A DNA stretch of 64,000 nt from Achromobacter sp. Bel (GTDB lineage Bacteria > Pseudomonadota > Gammaproteobacteria > Burkholderiales > Burkholderiaceae_B), in NCBI RefSeq assembly GCF_012928505.1, contig NZ_JABBJN010000018.1:49918-113917 (forward strand), read 5' to 3'. The position numbers and the translations under genes were made by a program. Each line of letters opens with the position of its first letter. Position 1 is the first letter of the stretch. This document shows, piece by piece, positions 8,161 to 17,029 of the stretch. The notes beneath the pieces are model-generated. The model was not told the origin of the DNA, searched no databases, and saw only the letters and a list, made by a program, of their open reading frames with translations.

Positions 8161-9084
8161 ATGAGCAACGAGCAGGAACACATAGAAGAGCACGCCTCCC
8201 CCATCAAGACCCCCAAGCAACTGGTCGTCACGATCGTCCTATCTTTCGTGATCCCAATCGCCATCATCATCCTCCTGGTGAACATGGTGGTCTCCGGCAC
8301 CAAGGTCGGCGCCGGGTCCGATACCCTGACTGAAGAAGCCGTCACCAAGCGCATCGCGCCGGTCGCGGGTTTTGCGCTGGTCGACGCCAACGCGCCCAAG
8401 GTGTTCAAGACGGGCGAACAGGTGTTTGCCGCGGTCTGTACGGCCTGTCACACCGCCGGGATCGCCGGCGCACCCAAGATGGGCGACAACGCGGCCTGGG
8501 CGCCGTTCATCAAGTCCGGCTACGACACGATGCTGAACGTGGCCCTGCACGGCAAGGGCGGCATGCCCGCCAAGGGCGGCAACCCCACGCTGTCCGACTA
8601 CGAAGTCGCACGCGCGGTCGTCTACATGGCCAACAAGTCCGGCGCTTCGCTGCCCGAACCTGCGGCTCCCGCCGAGGAAGGCGCGAAGAAGGAAGCGGAT
8701 GCGGCACCTGCTGCCGCGCCCGCGCCTGCCGCAGCAGCACCTGCTGCGGCCGCACCGGCCGTCGCGGCTGCCCCGGCTGCTGCGGCACCGGCTGCTGCGG
8801 CTCCCGCTGCCGCGCCCGCCGCGCCTCAGGCCGCCGCCGTCAACCCGGCTGGCGAAAAGCTCTACAAGAGCGTCTGTTTCGCCTGCCACGCCACCGGCGT
8901 GGCGAACGCACCCAAGTTCGGCGACAAGGCCGCCTGGGATCCGTACATCAAGACCGGCATGGACGCCATGGTAAAGGTCGCCATGCAAGGCAAACCGCCG
9001 ATGCCCCCGAAGGGCGGCGCGGCCAACGCCTCGGAAGACGACATCCGCGCGGCCGTGCAATACATGGTGGACGCGGCCAAGTAA
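8161..9084 (+). CDS. Membrane-anchored di-haem cytochrome c (class I, c5-like domains)
   Basis: 307 residues from the ATG at 8161, with AGGA upstream; a TTG two codons earlier is less likely. One N-terminal transmembrane segment (about residues 22-44, VTIVLSFVIPIAIIILLVNM) anchors the protein. Two homologous cytochrome c domains follow, with haem-binding CTACH (from about residue 93) and CFACH (from about residue 239), each followed by a methionine-rich stretch (GGMPAKGG; PPMPPKGG) likely to give the axial Met. They are joined by a long Ala/Pro linker (about 160-225). It should shuttle electrons in the periplasm to an oxidase. It is monocistronic, with its own promoter and terminator. Confidence 0.9.
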   Translation: MSNEQEHIEEHASPIKTPKQLVVTIVLSFVIPIAIIILLVNMVVSGTKVGAGSDTLTEEAVTKRIAPVAGFALVDANAPKVFKTGEQVFAAVCTACHTAGIAGAPKMGDNAAWAPFIKSGYDTMLNVALHGKGGMPAKGGNPTLSDYEVARAVVYMANKSGASLPEPAAPAEEGAKKEADAAPAAAPAPAAAAPAAAAPAVAAAPAAAAPAAAAPAAAPAAPQAAAVNPAGEKLYKSVCFACHATGVANAPKFGDKAAWDPYIKTGMDAMVKVAMQGKPPMPPKGGAANASEDDIRAAVQYMVDAAK

Positions 9085-9103
9085 TTCCGGCGCGCCCAGG
9101 AAA

Positions 9104-9134
9104 AAGCCCCTTGATCGCTCAAGGGGCTTTTTTT
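9104..9134. terminator. Bidirectional rho-independent terminator
   Basis: AAGCCCCTTGA (9104-9114), loop TCGC, TCAAGGGGCTT (9119-9129), continuing into a T-run to 9134, with an A-run from 9101. It serves the cytochrome c gene on the plus strand and probably the 3-hydroxyacyl-CoA dehydrogenase gene on the minus strand. Confidence 0.9.
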
Positions 9135-9165
9135 GCGGCATTTTTTGCCGGCATCCCGTAGGGTT

Positions 9166-10689
9166 TTATTCCGCCGACGACTTCAGCAGGGACAAGCCCA
9201 GTTGCACGCGGCGCTGCAGCCACAGGCTGGGGCGATAGCGGGGGTCGCCCGTCACGCGCTGCATGCTCTTCAGAATTTCCAGGATGCGGTCGGCGCCCAG
9301 CTTGTCGCCCAGCGCCAACGGGCCCACCGGATAACCCAGGCCCAGCGTCACGGCCTGGTCGATGTCTTCCGGCGTAGCGATCTGCTGCTGCGCGATATCG
9401 CTGGCGATATTGACGATCATGGCCACGATGCGTTGGGCGATGAAGCCCGGCGAGTCCTCGATCACCGTCACCGGCACGCCGTCGGCGGCCAGCAGCGCGT
9501 GGGCGGCGTCACGCCATTTGCCTTCGGTCGCTGGCGACACCATGACCGTGCGGCGCTTGGCGCCGTCGAACGCGTACAGCGTGTCCAGGCCGACCGTGCG
9601 GGCGGCGTTCAGGCCCTGCGCGGACACCGACGTCGAGACATCGTCGCCGAACGGCGTGACGATGATCAGCGCATCGGCGTCGGGCGTGGCGCCCGTCACG
9701 AGCGTCGCGCCCAGCTTCTCGACCAGCGCCGAGGCGCGTGCGTAGCCTTCCGCGTGCTTGGGGCTGACCCACACCTTCAGGCCTTCCGGCAGCGCCGGCA
9801 CGGGCGGTTCGGCGGGCACTTGCTTCTGGCCATCGGCGTAGACATAGAAGCCTTCGCCAGCCTTGCGGCCGATCAGGCCCCCCGCCAGGCGCACCGTGGT
9901 GATCGGCGACGGGCGGAAACGCGGCTCGTCGAAGAATTGGCGGTAGATGGACTCCATCACCGGGTGCGACACGTCCAGCGCGGTCAGGTCCAGCAGTTCG
10001 AACGGGCCCATGCGAAAGCCGGCCTGCTCGCGCATGACGGCGTCGACTTGGGCGAAGGTGGCCACGGCCTCCTGGGCCACGCGCAGGCCTTCGGTGTTCA
10101 TGCCACGGCCGGCGTGGTTCACGATGAAGCCGGGCATGTCCTTGGCGCGCACGGGCGTGTGGCCCATGCGGCGGGCAAGCGCGGCCAGCGCGTCGCCGGC
10201 TTCGGGCGCGCTGCGCAGGCCGTCGATCACTTCCACCACCTTCATCAACGCCACCGGGTTGAAGAAGTGGTAACCCACCACGCGCTGCGGACGCTTGCAG
10301 GCGGCGGCGATGGCGGTGATGGACAGCGACGACGTGTTCGACGCCAGGATGCAGTCTTCCGACACGACGCCTTCCAGCGCCGCGAACAGATCGCGCTTGA
10401 CGTCCAGGCGCTCGACAATGGCTTCCACCACCAACTGGCACGCCGACATATCGGTCAGCGCCGTGGCGGATTCCACGCGCTCAAGCGACGCTTGCGCGTC
10501 GGCGGCGGTGATCTTGCCCTTCTGGGCCAGCTTGTCCCACGTCTGGCGCAGCGACTCGCGCGCGGCGGCGACGGCGTCGGCGCTAGTGTCGTACAAGCGC
10601 ACGCGCAAACCGGCTTGTGCCGCGATCTGCGCAATGCCGCGCCCCATGGCCCCGGCGCCCACGACGCCGATGGTTTGAATCTCCGTCAT
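9166..10689 (-). CDS. 3-hydroxyacyl-CoA dehydrogenase (PaaH/HbdA-like, with extra C-terminal domain)
   Basis: 507 residues from the ATG at 10689 (AGGAG upstream). The Rossmann motif GVVGAGAMGRGIA is at residues 8-20, ASNTSSLSI contains the conserved catalytic-region Asn/Ser, and GYHFFNPVALMKVVEVI holds the active-site His. The first C-terminal domain (about 185-285) ends in GRKAGEGFYVY; a second, related domain (about 400-500, DSPGFIAQRIVAMIVN) follows, as in PaaH-type enzymes. It oxidises (S)-3-hydroxyacyl-CoA to 3-oxoacyl-CoA with NAD+. It is followed on the same strand by CoA-transferase and acyl-CoA dehydrogenase genes, so a beta-oxidation-like route is likely. The substrate chain is unknown. 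Confidence 0.9.
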   Translation of the reverse strand: MTEIQTIGVVGAGAMGRGIAQIAAQAGLRVRLYDTSADAVAAARESLRQTWDKLAQKGKITAADAQASLERVESATALTDMSACQLVVEAIVERLDVKRDLFAALEGVVSEDCILASNTSSLSITAIAAACKRPQRVVGYHFFNPVALMKVVEVIDGLRSAPEAGDALAALARRMGHTPVRAKDMPGFIVNHAGRGMNTEGLRVAQEAVATFAQVDAVMREQAGFRMGPFELLDLTALDVSHPVMESIYRQFFDEPRFRPSPITTVRLAGGLIGRKAGEGFYVYADGQKQVPAEPPVPALPEGLKVWVSPKHAEGYARASALVEKLGATLVTGATPDADALIIVTPFGDDVSTSVSAQGLNAARTVGLDTLYAFDGAKRRTVMVSPATEGKWRDAAHALLAADGVPVTVIEDSPGFIAQRIVAMIVNIASDIAQQQIATPEDIDQAVTLGLGYPVGPLALGDKLGADRILEILKSMQRVTGDPRYRPSLWLQRRVQLGLSLLKSSAE

Positions 10690-10784
10690 CAACTTTCTCC
10701 TGCCTTTATTGGAATGGATCGTGTGCGCCGCGGCATGGCGGGGCGCAGGGAGAACGGAGCGGCGCTACGCCGCTCCGCCTCCGC

Positions 10785-12014
10785 TCAAGCTTGGCTCTGG
10801 GCCAGCGCCTGGATGTCTTCAGCCGACAGCCCCAGCTTTTCAGCCAGGACCTGCGCGGTGTGTTCGCCCAGCATGGGCGGCGGACGACGGTACTCGACCG
10901 GGCTGTCCGAGAACTTCAGCGGGCTGGACGCCATGGGCACGCGGCCGGCGGCCGGGTGCGGCAGTTCGCGCTTCATGGCGCGCGCCAACACGTGCGGATC
11001 TTCGTAGACCTGGTCCAGCGTGTTGATGGGGCCTGCCGGCACGCCCACGGCTTCCAGCGCGGCCAGCCAGTGGTCGCGCGCGCCGGTGGCCATGCGTTCG
11101 GTCAGCAGCGGCACCAGCTCCGCGCGGTTCTTCACGCGCTGCGGATTGGTCGAGAAACGCGGGTCCGCCGACAGTTCGGGCAGGCCGATCGCGCCGCAGT
11201 AGTTGCGGAACTGGCTGTCGTTGCCGACCGCCACGATCAGATGGCCGTCGGCCGCCGCGAACACCTGGTAGGGCACCAGGTTCTGGTGCGCATTGCCCGC
11301 GCGCTTGGGCGCCACGCCCGAGGTCATGAAGTTCAGGTTCTGGTTGGCCAGCATCGAAACCTGGCAATCCAGCAGCGCCATGTCGATGTGCTGCCCCAGG
11401 CCGCTGTTGGCGCGTTCCAGCAGCGCGGCCAGGATGCCCACGGTGGAATACATGCCGGTCATCAGGTCGGCCACCGCCACGCCGGCCTTTTGCGGGCCGC
11501 CGCCGGGCAGGTCGTCGCGTTCGCCGGTGATGCTCATCAGCCCGCCCATGCCCTGGATCATGAAGTCGTAGCCGGGGCGGCTGGCATACGGGCCCGTCTG
11601 GCCGAAGCCGGTGATCGAGCAATAGATCAGGCGCGGGTTGATGGCCTTCAGGCTTTCGTAGTCCAGGCCGTATTTCTTCAGCCCGCCCACCTTGAAGTTC
11701 TCGACCAGGATGTCGCTTTGCAGCGCCAGCTCACGCACCAGCTCGGCGCCGCGCGGCGACGCGATGTCCAGCGCCACCGACAGCTTGTTGCGGTTGGCGG
11801 ACAGGTAATAAGCGGCTTCCGTGGTGTCGTTGCCCGCTTCGTCCTTCAGGTAGGGGGGACCCCAGGCGCGCGTGTCGTCGCCGGCGCCGGGGCGTTCGAT
11901 CTTGATCACTTCGGCGCCAAGGTCGGCCAGGTTCTGGGTGCACCAGGGGCCCGCCAGTACGCGGGTGAGATCCAGCACGCGTATGCCGGTAAGGGGAGCG
12001 GGACGTTGCGACAT
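10785..12014 (-). CDS. Class III CoA-transferase, CaiB/BaiF family
   Basis: 409 residues from the ATG at 12014; an upstream in-frame ATG would add 25 non-conserved residues. GIRVLDLTRVLAGPWCTQ at the N-terminus, NRNKLSVALD, GYDFMIQGMGGLMSITG and GQHIDMALLDC (the last holding the catalytic aspartate region) are family hallmarks. Such enzymes form interlocked dimers and move CoA between carboxylic acids, typically from succinyl-CoA or acetyl-CoA to a dicarboxylate or aromatic acid. It lies between 3-hydroxyacyl-CoA dehydrogenase and acyl-CoA dehydrogenase genes, suggesting that it activates the substrate of this cluster. Confidence 0.9.
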   Translation of the reverse strand: MSQRPAPLTGIRVLDLTRVLAGPWCTQNLADLGAEVIKIERPGAGDDTRAWGPPYLKDEAGNDTTEAAYYLSANRNKLSVALDIASPRGAELVRELALQSDILVENFKVGGLKKYGLDYESLKAINPRLIYCSITGFGQTGPYASRPGYDFMIQGMGGLMSITGERDDLPGGGPQKAGVAVADLMTGMYSTVGILAALLERANSGLGQHIDMALLDCQVSMLANQNLNFMTSGVAPKRAGNAHQNLVPYQVFAAADGHLIVAVGNDSQFRNYCGAIGLPELSADPRFSTNPQRVKNRAELVPLLTERMATGARDHWLAALEAVGVPAGPINTLDQVYEDPHVLARAMKRELPHPAAGRVPMASSPLKFSDSPVEYRRPPPMLGEHTAQVLAEKLGLSAEDIQALAQSQA

Positions 12015-12250
12015 CAGTGTTCTTTTCGCTAGATGGGAAATGAAAACGTCTGGCTGGCGGCCAGCGCAAGCCAGACTGGAGTCCGTCATGCCAGCGGGCC
12101 AGGCCGCCAGCGCGTCATATGGGATATTAGCCGTTCACGCCCCGGGCCGGTCGCCGGCATGGCCGGGCGGCCGGCGCACGGACGCGGGCGCGTACGGCAG
12201 GGGTGGCGTGCTGGCACCCGCAGCCGCACGCGCCCCCTGCCGGCTTGGCA

Positions 12251-13399
12251 TCAGGAATGGGCCTTGATCGTTTCGCGGGCGATCACCAACTGCTGGATCT
12301 GCGACGTGCCTTCGAAGATGCGGAACAGGCGCACGTCGCGGTAGAAGCGTTCCACCGCATATTCCGACATGTAGCCCGCCCCGCCGTGGATCTGCACGGC
12401 GCGGTCGGCGACGCGGCCCACCATTTCAGTCGAGAACAGCTTCGCGCAGGCGGCCTGCATCGTGGTGTTCTCGCCGCGGTCGCGCATGCGGGCGGCATCC
12501 AGCACCATGCAACGGGCGGCGTAGAGCTCGGCCTGGCTGTCGGCGATCATGGCCTGGATCAACTGGAACTCGGCGATCGGCTGGCCGAATTGCTTGCGTT
12601 CCATCGCGTACTTGACGGCGTCGGACAACAAGCGGTCGGCGATGCCCACGCACAGCGCCGAGATATGCAGGCGGCCCTTGTCCAGCACGCGCATCGACGT
12701 GCGAAAGCCATTGCCTTCTTCGCCGCCCAGCAAGGCGCTGGCGGGCACGCGGCAGTTGTCGAACACCACGTCGCTGGTCAGGGCGCCGGCCTGGCCCATT
12801 TTCTTGTCGGGCTTGCCGATGCTCAGGCCGGGCGTACCGGCTTCGACCAGAAAGCACGAAATCGAATTGGCGCGGCGCTCGGGCGCGGTGCGCGCCATGA
12901 CCGAGAACAGGCCGGCAATGGGCGCGTTGGTGATGTAGCGCTTGGTGCCGTTCAGCACATAGCCGTCGCCATCGCGTTCGGCGGACAGGCGCAGCGCCAT
13001 CGCGTCGGAGCCGGCATCGGGCTCGGTCAGCGCGAAAGAGCCGATCAGTTCGCCGCTGGCCAGCTTGGGGAGGTATCGGGCGCGCTGATCGTCCGTGCCG
13101 GCCAGCACGATGGCCTGCGAACCGATGCCGATGTTGGTGCCCGCCAGCGAACGGAACGCGGGCGAAGTCTGGCCCAGTTCGAACACCACGCGCACTTCTT
13201 CTTCCATCGTCAGGCCCAGGCCGCCGAACTCCGGCGCGATCGACAGGCCGAAGAGACCCAGTTCACGCATCTCGTTGACGATGTCGGGCGGAACCTGTCC
13301 GCTGGTAGCCAGTTCATCTTCGGCGGGGATCAGGCGTTCGTGCACGAAGCGGCGCACGGCGTCCAGCAGCAGGGTCAGGGTTTCGGTGTCAAGGGCCAT
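12251..13399 (-). CDS. Acyl-CoA dehydrogenase
   Basis: 382 residues, normal family length. FALTEPDAGSDAMALRL (about 138-155) is the FAD/substrate signature, KQFGQPIAEFQLIQAMIA (about 290) the second signature, and IHGGAGYMSEYAVERFYRD followed by RIFEGTSQIQQ holds the catalytic glutamate. It introduces a trans-2 double bond into an acyl-CoA and passes electrons to ETF. It stands 236 bp upstream of the CoA-transferase gene on the same strand; the gap holds no gene. The TetR gene upstream is on the same strand and may control it. Confidence 0.92.
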   Translation of the reverse strand: MALDTETLTLLLDAVRRFVHERLIPAEDELATSGQVPPDIVNEMRELGLFGLSIAPEFGGLGLTMEEEVRVVFELGQTSPAFRSLAGTNIGIGSQAIVLAGTDDQRARYLPKLASGELIGSFALTEPDAGSDAMALRLSAERDGDGYVLNGTKRYITNAPIAGLFSVMARTAPERRANSISCFLVEAGTPGLSIGKPDKKMGQAGALTSDVVFDNCRVPASALLGGEEGNGFRTSMRVLDKGRLHISALCVGIADRLLSDAVKYAMERKQFGQPIAEFQLIQAMIADSQAELYAARCMVLDAARMRDRGENTTMQAACAKLFSTEMVGRVADRAVQIHGGAGYMSEYAVERFYRDVRLFRIFEGTSQIQQLVIARETIKAHS

Positions 13400-13495
13400 G
13401 ATGGGAGTCTCAAGAAGAAGGCGGTGCGGGGATGCGGTATGGGAATTTGATGCGGGATTTGATGTCGGGATCGCGCGGATTGCGGCCGGCAGCGC

Positions 13496-14119
13496 TCAGG
13501 CGCGCATGCCGCCTAGAAGCAGGTCGAAGTAGCCGGCGGCGATGGTTTCCGCGCTATCGCCCTGGCCCGGCTTGTACCAGCGCACCATCCAGTTCAGCAT
13601 GGACAGCACGGCCCGGCCGGTGGCGGCCACGTCCAGCGTGCGGAACGTGCCGTCCGCCACGCCCTGCGCGATCAGTTCGCGCAGCCGCTTCTCGTAACCA
13701 TCGCGCAACCGGGCCGCGTCTTCGCGTTCAGGCAGGGCCATGCCGGAATAACCGATCAGCATCGTCACGAATTCGGCGTGGTGGTGTTCAAAGTAGCGGG
13801 CGTGGCCGACCATGAACGCGCGCAGCCGGGCGGCGGCGCCCTCGGCGCGGTCGACGTCCTGGCCCACGTTCTGGGTCAGCCCGCTCAACACGCCCAGAAT
13901 GATGGCGTCGTAGATGTCCTGCTTAGTGGTGTAGTAGTGGTAGATGGCCGCCTTGGACACGCCGATGGCGGCCGCCAGGTCCGACACGGAGCTGCCGTCG
14001 TAACCGCTTTGGGCGAAAAGCTTGGCGGCTTCTTCCAGGATGCGTTCGCGCGGGGCCGCCAGCGTGGGGGGCCGGCCGGCGCGAGGGCGTTTCGGGACCG
14101 GAGGAGCGGAGGTCGCCAT
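13496..14119 (-). CDS. TetR-family transcriptional regulator
   Basis: 207 residues. The N-terminal HTH (about residues 25-70) contains ILEEAAKLFAQSGYDGSS and IGVSKAAIYHYYTTKQDI, the standard TetR DNA-binding unit. The C-terminal part has the effector-binding helices, with a TetR_C-like ending (LSMLNWMVRWYKPGQ), as in regulators of acyl-CoA metabolism. AAAGG precedes the ATG. It faces the nitronate monooxygenase gene across a palindromic AT-rich region, so self-control and control of both flanking operons is likely. The ligand may be an acyl-CoA (inference). Confidence 0.93.
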   Translation of the reverse strand: MATSAPPVPKRPRAGRPPTLAAPRERILEEAAKLFAQSGYDGSSVSDLAAAIGVSKAAIYHYYTTKQDIYDAIILGVLSGLTQNVGQDVDRAEGAAARLRAFMVGHARYFEHHHAEFVTMLIGYSGMALPEREDAARLRDGYEKRLRELIAQGVADGTFRTLDVAATGRAVLSMLNWMVRWYKPGQGDSAETIAAGYFDLLLGGMRA

Positions 14120-14216
14120 GGCAGCCTTTCAAAGGGGCTGCGCCGCAGGCGGCCAAGGGGCCGGGTGGGCCTCCATTGACAGCGGTTCGGCGCATGCCGT
14201 TAAATAAAGATTAATT

Positions 14217-14242
14217 AATTACCGGACGGTCGGTAGGTAATT
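14217..14242. promoter_or_regulatory. Probable TetR operator in the divergent promoter region
   Basis: AATTACC (14217-14223) and GGTAATT (14236-14242) form a perfect 7-bp inverted repeat, with the nested TACCGG/TCGGTA half-sites (14220-14225 and 14230-14235) inside it. The TACCG...CGGTA pattern is common for TetR repressors of fatty-acid and acyl-CoA genes in this bacterial group. It lies between the TetR and nitronate monooxygenase genes and overlaps the likely -10 region of the latter. Confidence 0.65.
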
Positions 14243-14324
14243 ATAGGCACATCCGCCTCGGGGACTCAAGCCTGCATGCTGGCGCCCCCATCTGGACTGA
14301 CCCTGAACACAACGCGACGACGCT

Positions 14325-15296
14325 ATGCCCCACTCTCTCGTGACAGATTTGTATGGCCAGATGTCCCTGCCGGTCATCAGCGCCCCCATGTTCATCGTCT
14401 CCAACCCGACGCTGGTGGTTGCCCAGTGCACCAGCGGCATCGTGGGGTCGTTCCCCGCCCTGAACGCCCGCCCGCAAAGCCTGCTGACCGATTGGCTGGA
14501 CGAAGTGCAGGCCGGCCTGGCCTCGTATCGTGAAGCGAATCCGGGCGCCGCCGTGGCGCCGTTCGCCGTGAACCAGATCATCCACCAGTCCAACGACCGC
14601 CTCGAGCAGGACCTGGCCGTTTGCGCCAGCCACCGCGTGCCGCTGATCATCACCAGCCTGCGCGCTCCCGGCGACCTGGTCAAAGGGGTGCACGACTGGG
14701 GCGGCAAGGTATTCCACGACGTCACGACGATCCGCCACGCGGAAAAGGCCCTGGAAGCGGGCGTGGACGGGCTGATCCTGGTCTGCGCGGGCGCAGGCGG
14801 CCATGCGGGCACGCTGAGCCCCTTCGCGCTGGTGTCCGAAGTGCGCCGTTTCTATGACGGCCCGCTGATCCTGTCGGGCGCCATCACCTCCGGTGCGCAC
14901 GTGCTGGCCGCGCTGGCCATGGGCGCGGACTTCGCCTATATGGGCACGCGCTTCATCGCCAGCGCGGAAGCCAACGCCAGCGAAGGCTACAAGTCCGCCA
15001 TCGTCGACGCCAGCGCCTCCGACATCCTGTACACCCCGTTCTTCACCGGCATCCCCGGCAACTACCTGAAGGCCAGCATCGCGGCCGCCGGGCTGGACCC
15101 GGCCAACCTGCCGCAGCCCGATAGCGGCGCGTCCAATTTCGGATCGTCGCGGGTCAAACCGTGGAAAGACATCTGGGGCGCGGGCCAGGGCGTGGGCGGC
15201 ATCGCCAGCGTCGAACCCACGCGCAAGATCGTCGACACGCTGCGCCGCGAGTACGAAGACGCGAAAGCGCAACTGGCAGGCAGGTCCTACGCATGA
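14325..15296 (+). CDS. Nitronate monooxygenase / 2-nitropropane dioxygenase-like FMN protein
   Basis: 323 residues. The family core is visible: PVISAPMFIVSNPTLVV near the N-terminus, VAPFAVNQI, GVDGLILVCAGAGGHAG (about 148-164) with the conserved GGHxG flavin loop, and ILSGAITSGAHVLAALAMGA followed by YMGTRFIAS, the FMN-phosphate site. It is a cytosolic TIM barrel that oxidises alkyl nitronates; members inside acyl-CoA clusters may act on other substrates or resemble FabK enoyl reductases. Its stop codon overlaps the start of the following enoyl-CoA hydratase (ATGA), so the two are translationally coupled. Confidence 0.88.
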   Translation: MPHSLVTDLYGQMSLPVISAPMFIVSNPTLVVAQCTSGIVGSFPALNARPQSLLTDWLDEVQAGLASYREANPGAAVAPFAVNQIIHQSNDRLEQDLAVCASHRVPLIITSLRAPGDLVKGVHDWGGKVFHDVTTIRHAEKALEAGVDGLILVCAGAGGHAGTLSPFALVSEVRRFYDGPLILSGAITSGAHVLAALAMGADFAYMGTRFIASAEANASEGYKSAIVDASASDILYTPFFTGIPGNYLKASIAAAGLDPANLPQPDSGASNFGSSRVKPWKDIWGAGQGVGGIASVEPTRKIVDTLRREYEDAKAQLAGRSYA

Positions 15297-16030
15297 GCGC
15301 GGGCCTGAAAGTCGTCCGCGAGGACGCCGTCCTGACCTTGACCATCGACCGCCAGGACCGCCGCAACGCGCTGGACACGGCCACTTACGCCGCATTGACC
15401 GAGCAGATATCGCTGGCCTCGGGCGACCCATCGGTGTCGGCGGTGATCCTGACCGGCGCGGGCGAACACTTCACGGCCGGCAACGACCTGCGCGACTTCC
15501 AGGCGGAACGCGGCGCGGGCGACAGCGCCGGCCTGACGTTCCTTCGGGCGCTGACCTCGGCGGACGTGCCGGTGATTGCCGCAGTCGAGGGCTACGCCAT
15601 CGGCATCGGCGTGACCCTGTTGCAGCATTGCGATTTCGTCCATATCGGCGAAGGCGCCACCTTGCGCATGCCGTTCGTGGCGCTGGGCCTGTGCCCGGAA
15701 GGCGCGTCCAGCCTGCTGATGCCCCGTCTGGCGGGCCGGCGGGCCGCTGAATGGCTGTTGCAGGGCAAGGCGTTTTCCGCCCTCGACGCGCACGAGGCCG
15801 GCCTGGCGACGTCGGTTGCGCCCAAGGGCCAGGCACTCACGGCGGCGCAAGCCACCGCCGCCGACCTGGCGCGCCAGCCGCCGGCCGCGCTGCGCCTGAC
15901 CAAAGCCATGATGAAGCGCGCCGACCGGCAGGCCATCCAGGAAACGCTGGACTACGAAGCCCAGCAATTCCGCGCCCGCCTGCAGACCGACGAGGCGCAG
16001 GCGGCATTCGCGAAGTTCTTCAAGAAATAG
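15293..16030 (+). CDS. Enoyl-CoA hydratase/isomerase family protein
   Basis: 245 residues, starting at an ATGA overlap with the upstream gene. Crotonase features: RQDRRNALDTATYAAL, HFTAGNDLRDFQ (oxyanion loop, about 60-72), and EGYAIGIGVTLLQHCDFVHI. In place of the hydratase GxxP-E segment it has LGLCPEGASSLLMPRLAG, as in isomerase-like members, so hydratase versus isomerase activity is open. It probably acts on the same acyl-CoA pathway as its neighbours and shares their TetR control. Confidence 0.88.
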   Translation: MSAGLKVVREDAVLTLTIDRQDRRNALDTATYAALTEQISLASGDPSVSAVILTGAGEHFTAGNDLRDFQAERGAGDSAGLTFLRALTSADVPVIAAVEGYAIGIGVTLLQHCDFVHIGEGATLRMPFVALGLCPEGASSLLMPRLAGRRAAEWLLQGKAFSALDAHEAGLATSVAPKGQALTAAQATAADLARQPPAALRLTKAMMKRADRQAIQETLDYEAQQFRARLQTDEAQAAFAKFFKK

Positions 16031-16081
16031 CGGCGCGAAGGTGGGTTGCGCGCGGTAGCCCCGCAGGCGCAACCCATCGAC

Positions 16082-16915
16082 TCAGAACGGCGAGTCGGGC
16101 CGGAAATTGGGTGCCCGACGTTCGCGCAGGGATTTGACCCCTTCCTTCACGTCCGGCCCGCCGAATCCCATGAATTCCAGCGCCAGCGACGTGTCGAAGG
16201 TGGGACCCGCCATGCGCAGCCAGTTGTTCAGCGAATACTTGGTCCAGCGGATGGCGGTCTGCGAGCCGGCGGCCAGCTTGTTGGCCACCTCGAAGGCGCG
16301 GGTGATGAGTTCGGCTTCGTCCACGCACAGCGACACCAGCCCGATCCGCTCGGCTTCCTCGCCGGTGACGGTTTCGCACAGCATCAGGTAGTACTTGGCG
16401 CGCGCCATGCCGCACAACAGCGGCCAGACGATGGCGGCGTGGTCGCCCGCCGTCACGCCCAGGCGGGTGTGGCCGTCGATGATGCGCGCGTCGCGCGCCG
16501 CGATCGAGATGTCGGCCAGCAGCCCGGCCACCAACCCCGCGCCCACGGCCGCGCCGTGCATGGCGGACACGATAGGCTTGCTGCAGTTGATGATGTTGTA
16601 GACCAGGTCGCGGGCTTCGCGCCAGACGCGGGTGCGCACGTCGAAGTCGTCCGCCATCTGCTGCACCAGGTCCAGGTCGCCGCCACCGGAAAAGCCCTTG
16701 CCTTCGCCGCGGATCACCACCACCCGGGTGTCGGGGTCAGTGTCGATATCGCGCCAGATATCGGCCAGTTCGCGGTGCATGCGGTCGTCCGCCGTGGACA
16801 GCTTGCCCGGCACGCCGCCCTTGGCGCCCATGATCAGTTCCAGCACGCCGTTGGGATGCCGGCGCAGTTTCAGGGACTCGTAGGCCGAATAGTGTTGCAG
16901 CGTGATATCAGTCAT
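16082..16915 (-). CDS. Enoyl-CoA hydratase/isomerase family protein
   Basis: 277 residues. [16 protein letters not shown] (about 71-86) forms the first oxyanion-hole segment, and [20 protein letters not shown] (about 117-136) the second. [20 protein letters not shown] has aspartate-histidine where hydratases usually carry a catalytic glutamate, so it could catalyse a different crotonase-type reaction. The C-terminus holds [19 protein letters not shown]. It is convergent with the preceding hydratase gene and divergent from the NAD(P)HX dehydratase gene, so it is probably transcribed alone. Confidence 0.87.
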   Translation of the reverse strand: MTDITLQHYSAYESLKLRRHPNGVLELIMGAKGGVPGKLSTADDRMHRELADIWRDIDTDPDTRVVVIRGEGKGFSGGGDLDLVQQMADDFDVRTRVWREARDLVYNIINCSKPIVSAMHGAAVGAGLVAGLLADISIAARDARIIDGHTRLGVTAGDHAAIVWPLLCGMARAKYYLMLCETVTGEEAERIGLVSLCVDEAELITRAFEVANKLAAGSQTAIRWTKYSLNNWLRMAGPTFDTSLALEFMGFGGPDVKEGVKSLRERRAPNFRPDSPF

Positions 16916-17029
16916 TGTCTTCTCCGCGTTGTCTTTAGCAATGGGGCAAGCCTGAGGCCGGCGCGTTTTTGCGAACTATAGTGGATACATCGGCGTCCAC
17001 CCGCCGACAGCCTGAAGGAGCCTCACCCC

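Noticed and set aside
8700..8845. Repetitive GCC/GCG-rich stretch that could look like a DNA repeat
   Set aside because: It encodes the Ala/Pro linker between two cytochrome c domains; ordinary low-complexity coding sequence.
9133..11007. Open frame of 624 codons on the plus strand
   Set aside because: Antisense to the 3-hydroxyacyl-CoA dehydrogenase and CoA-transferase genes; Arg/His/Gln-rich, no motifs.
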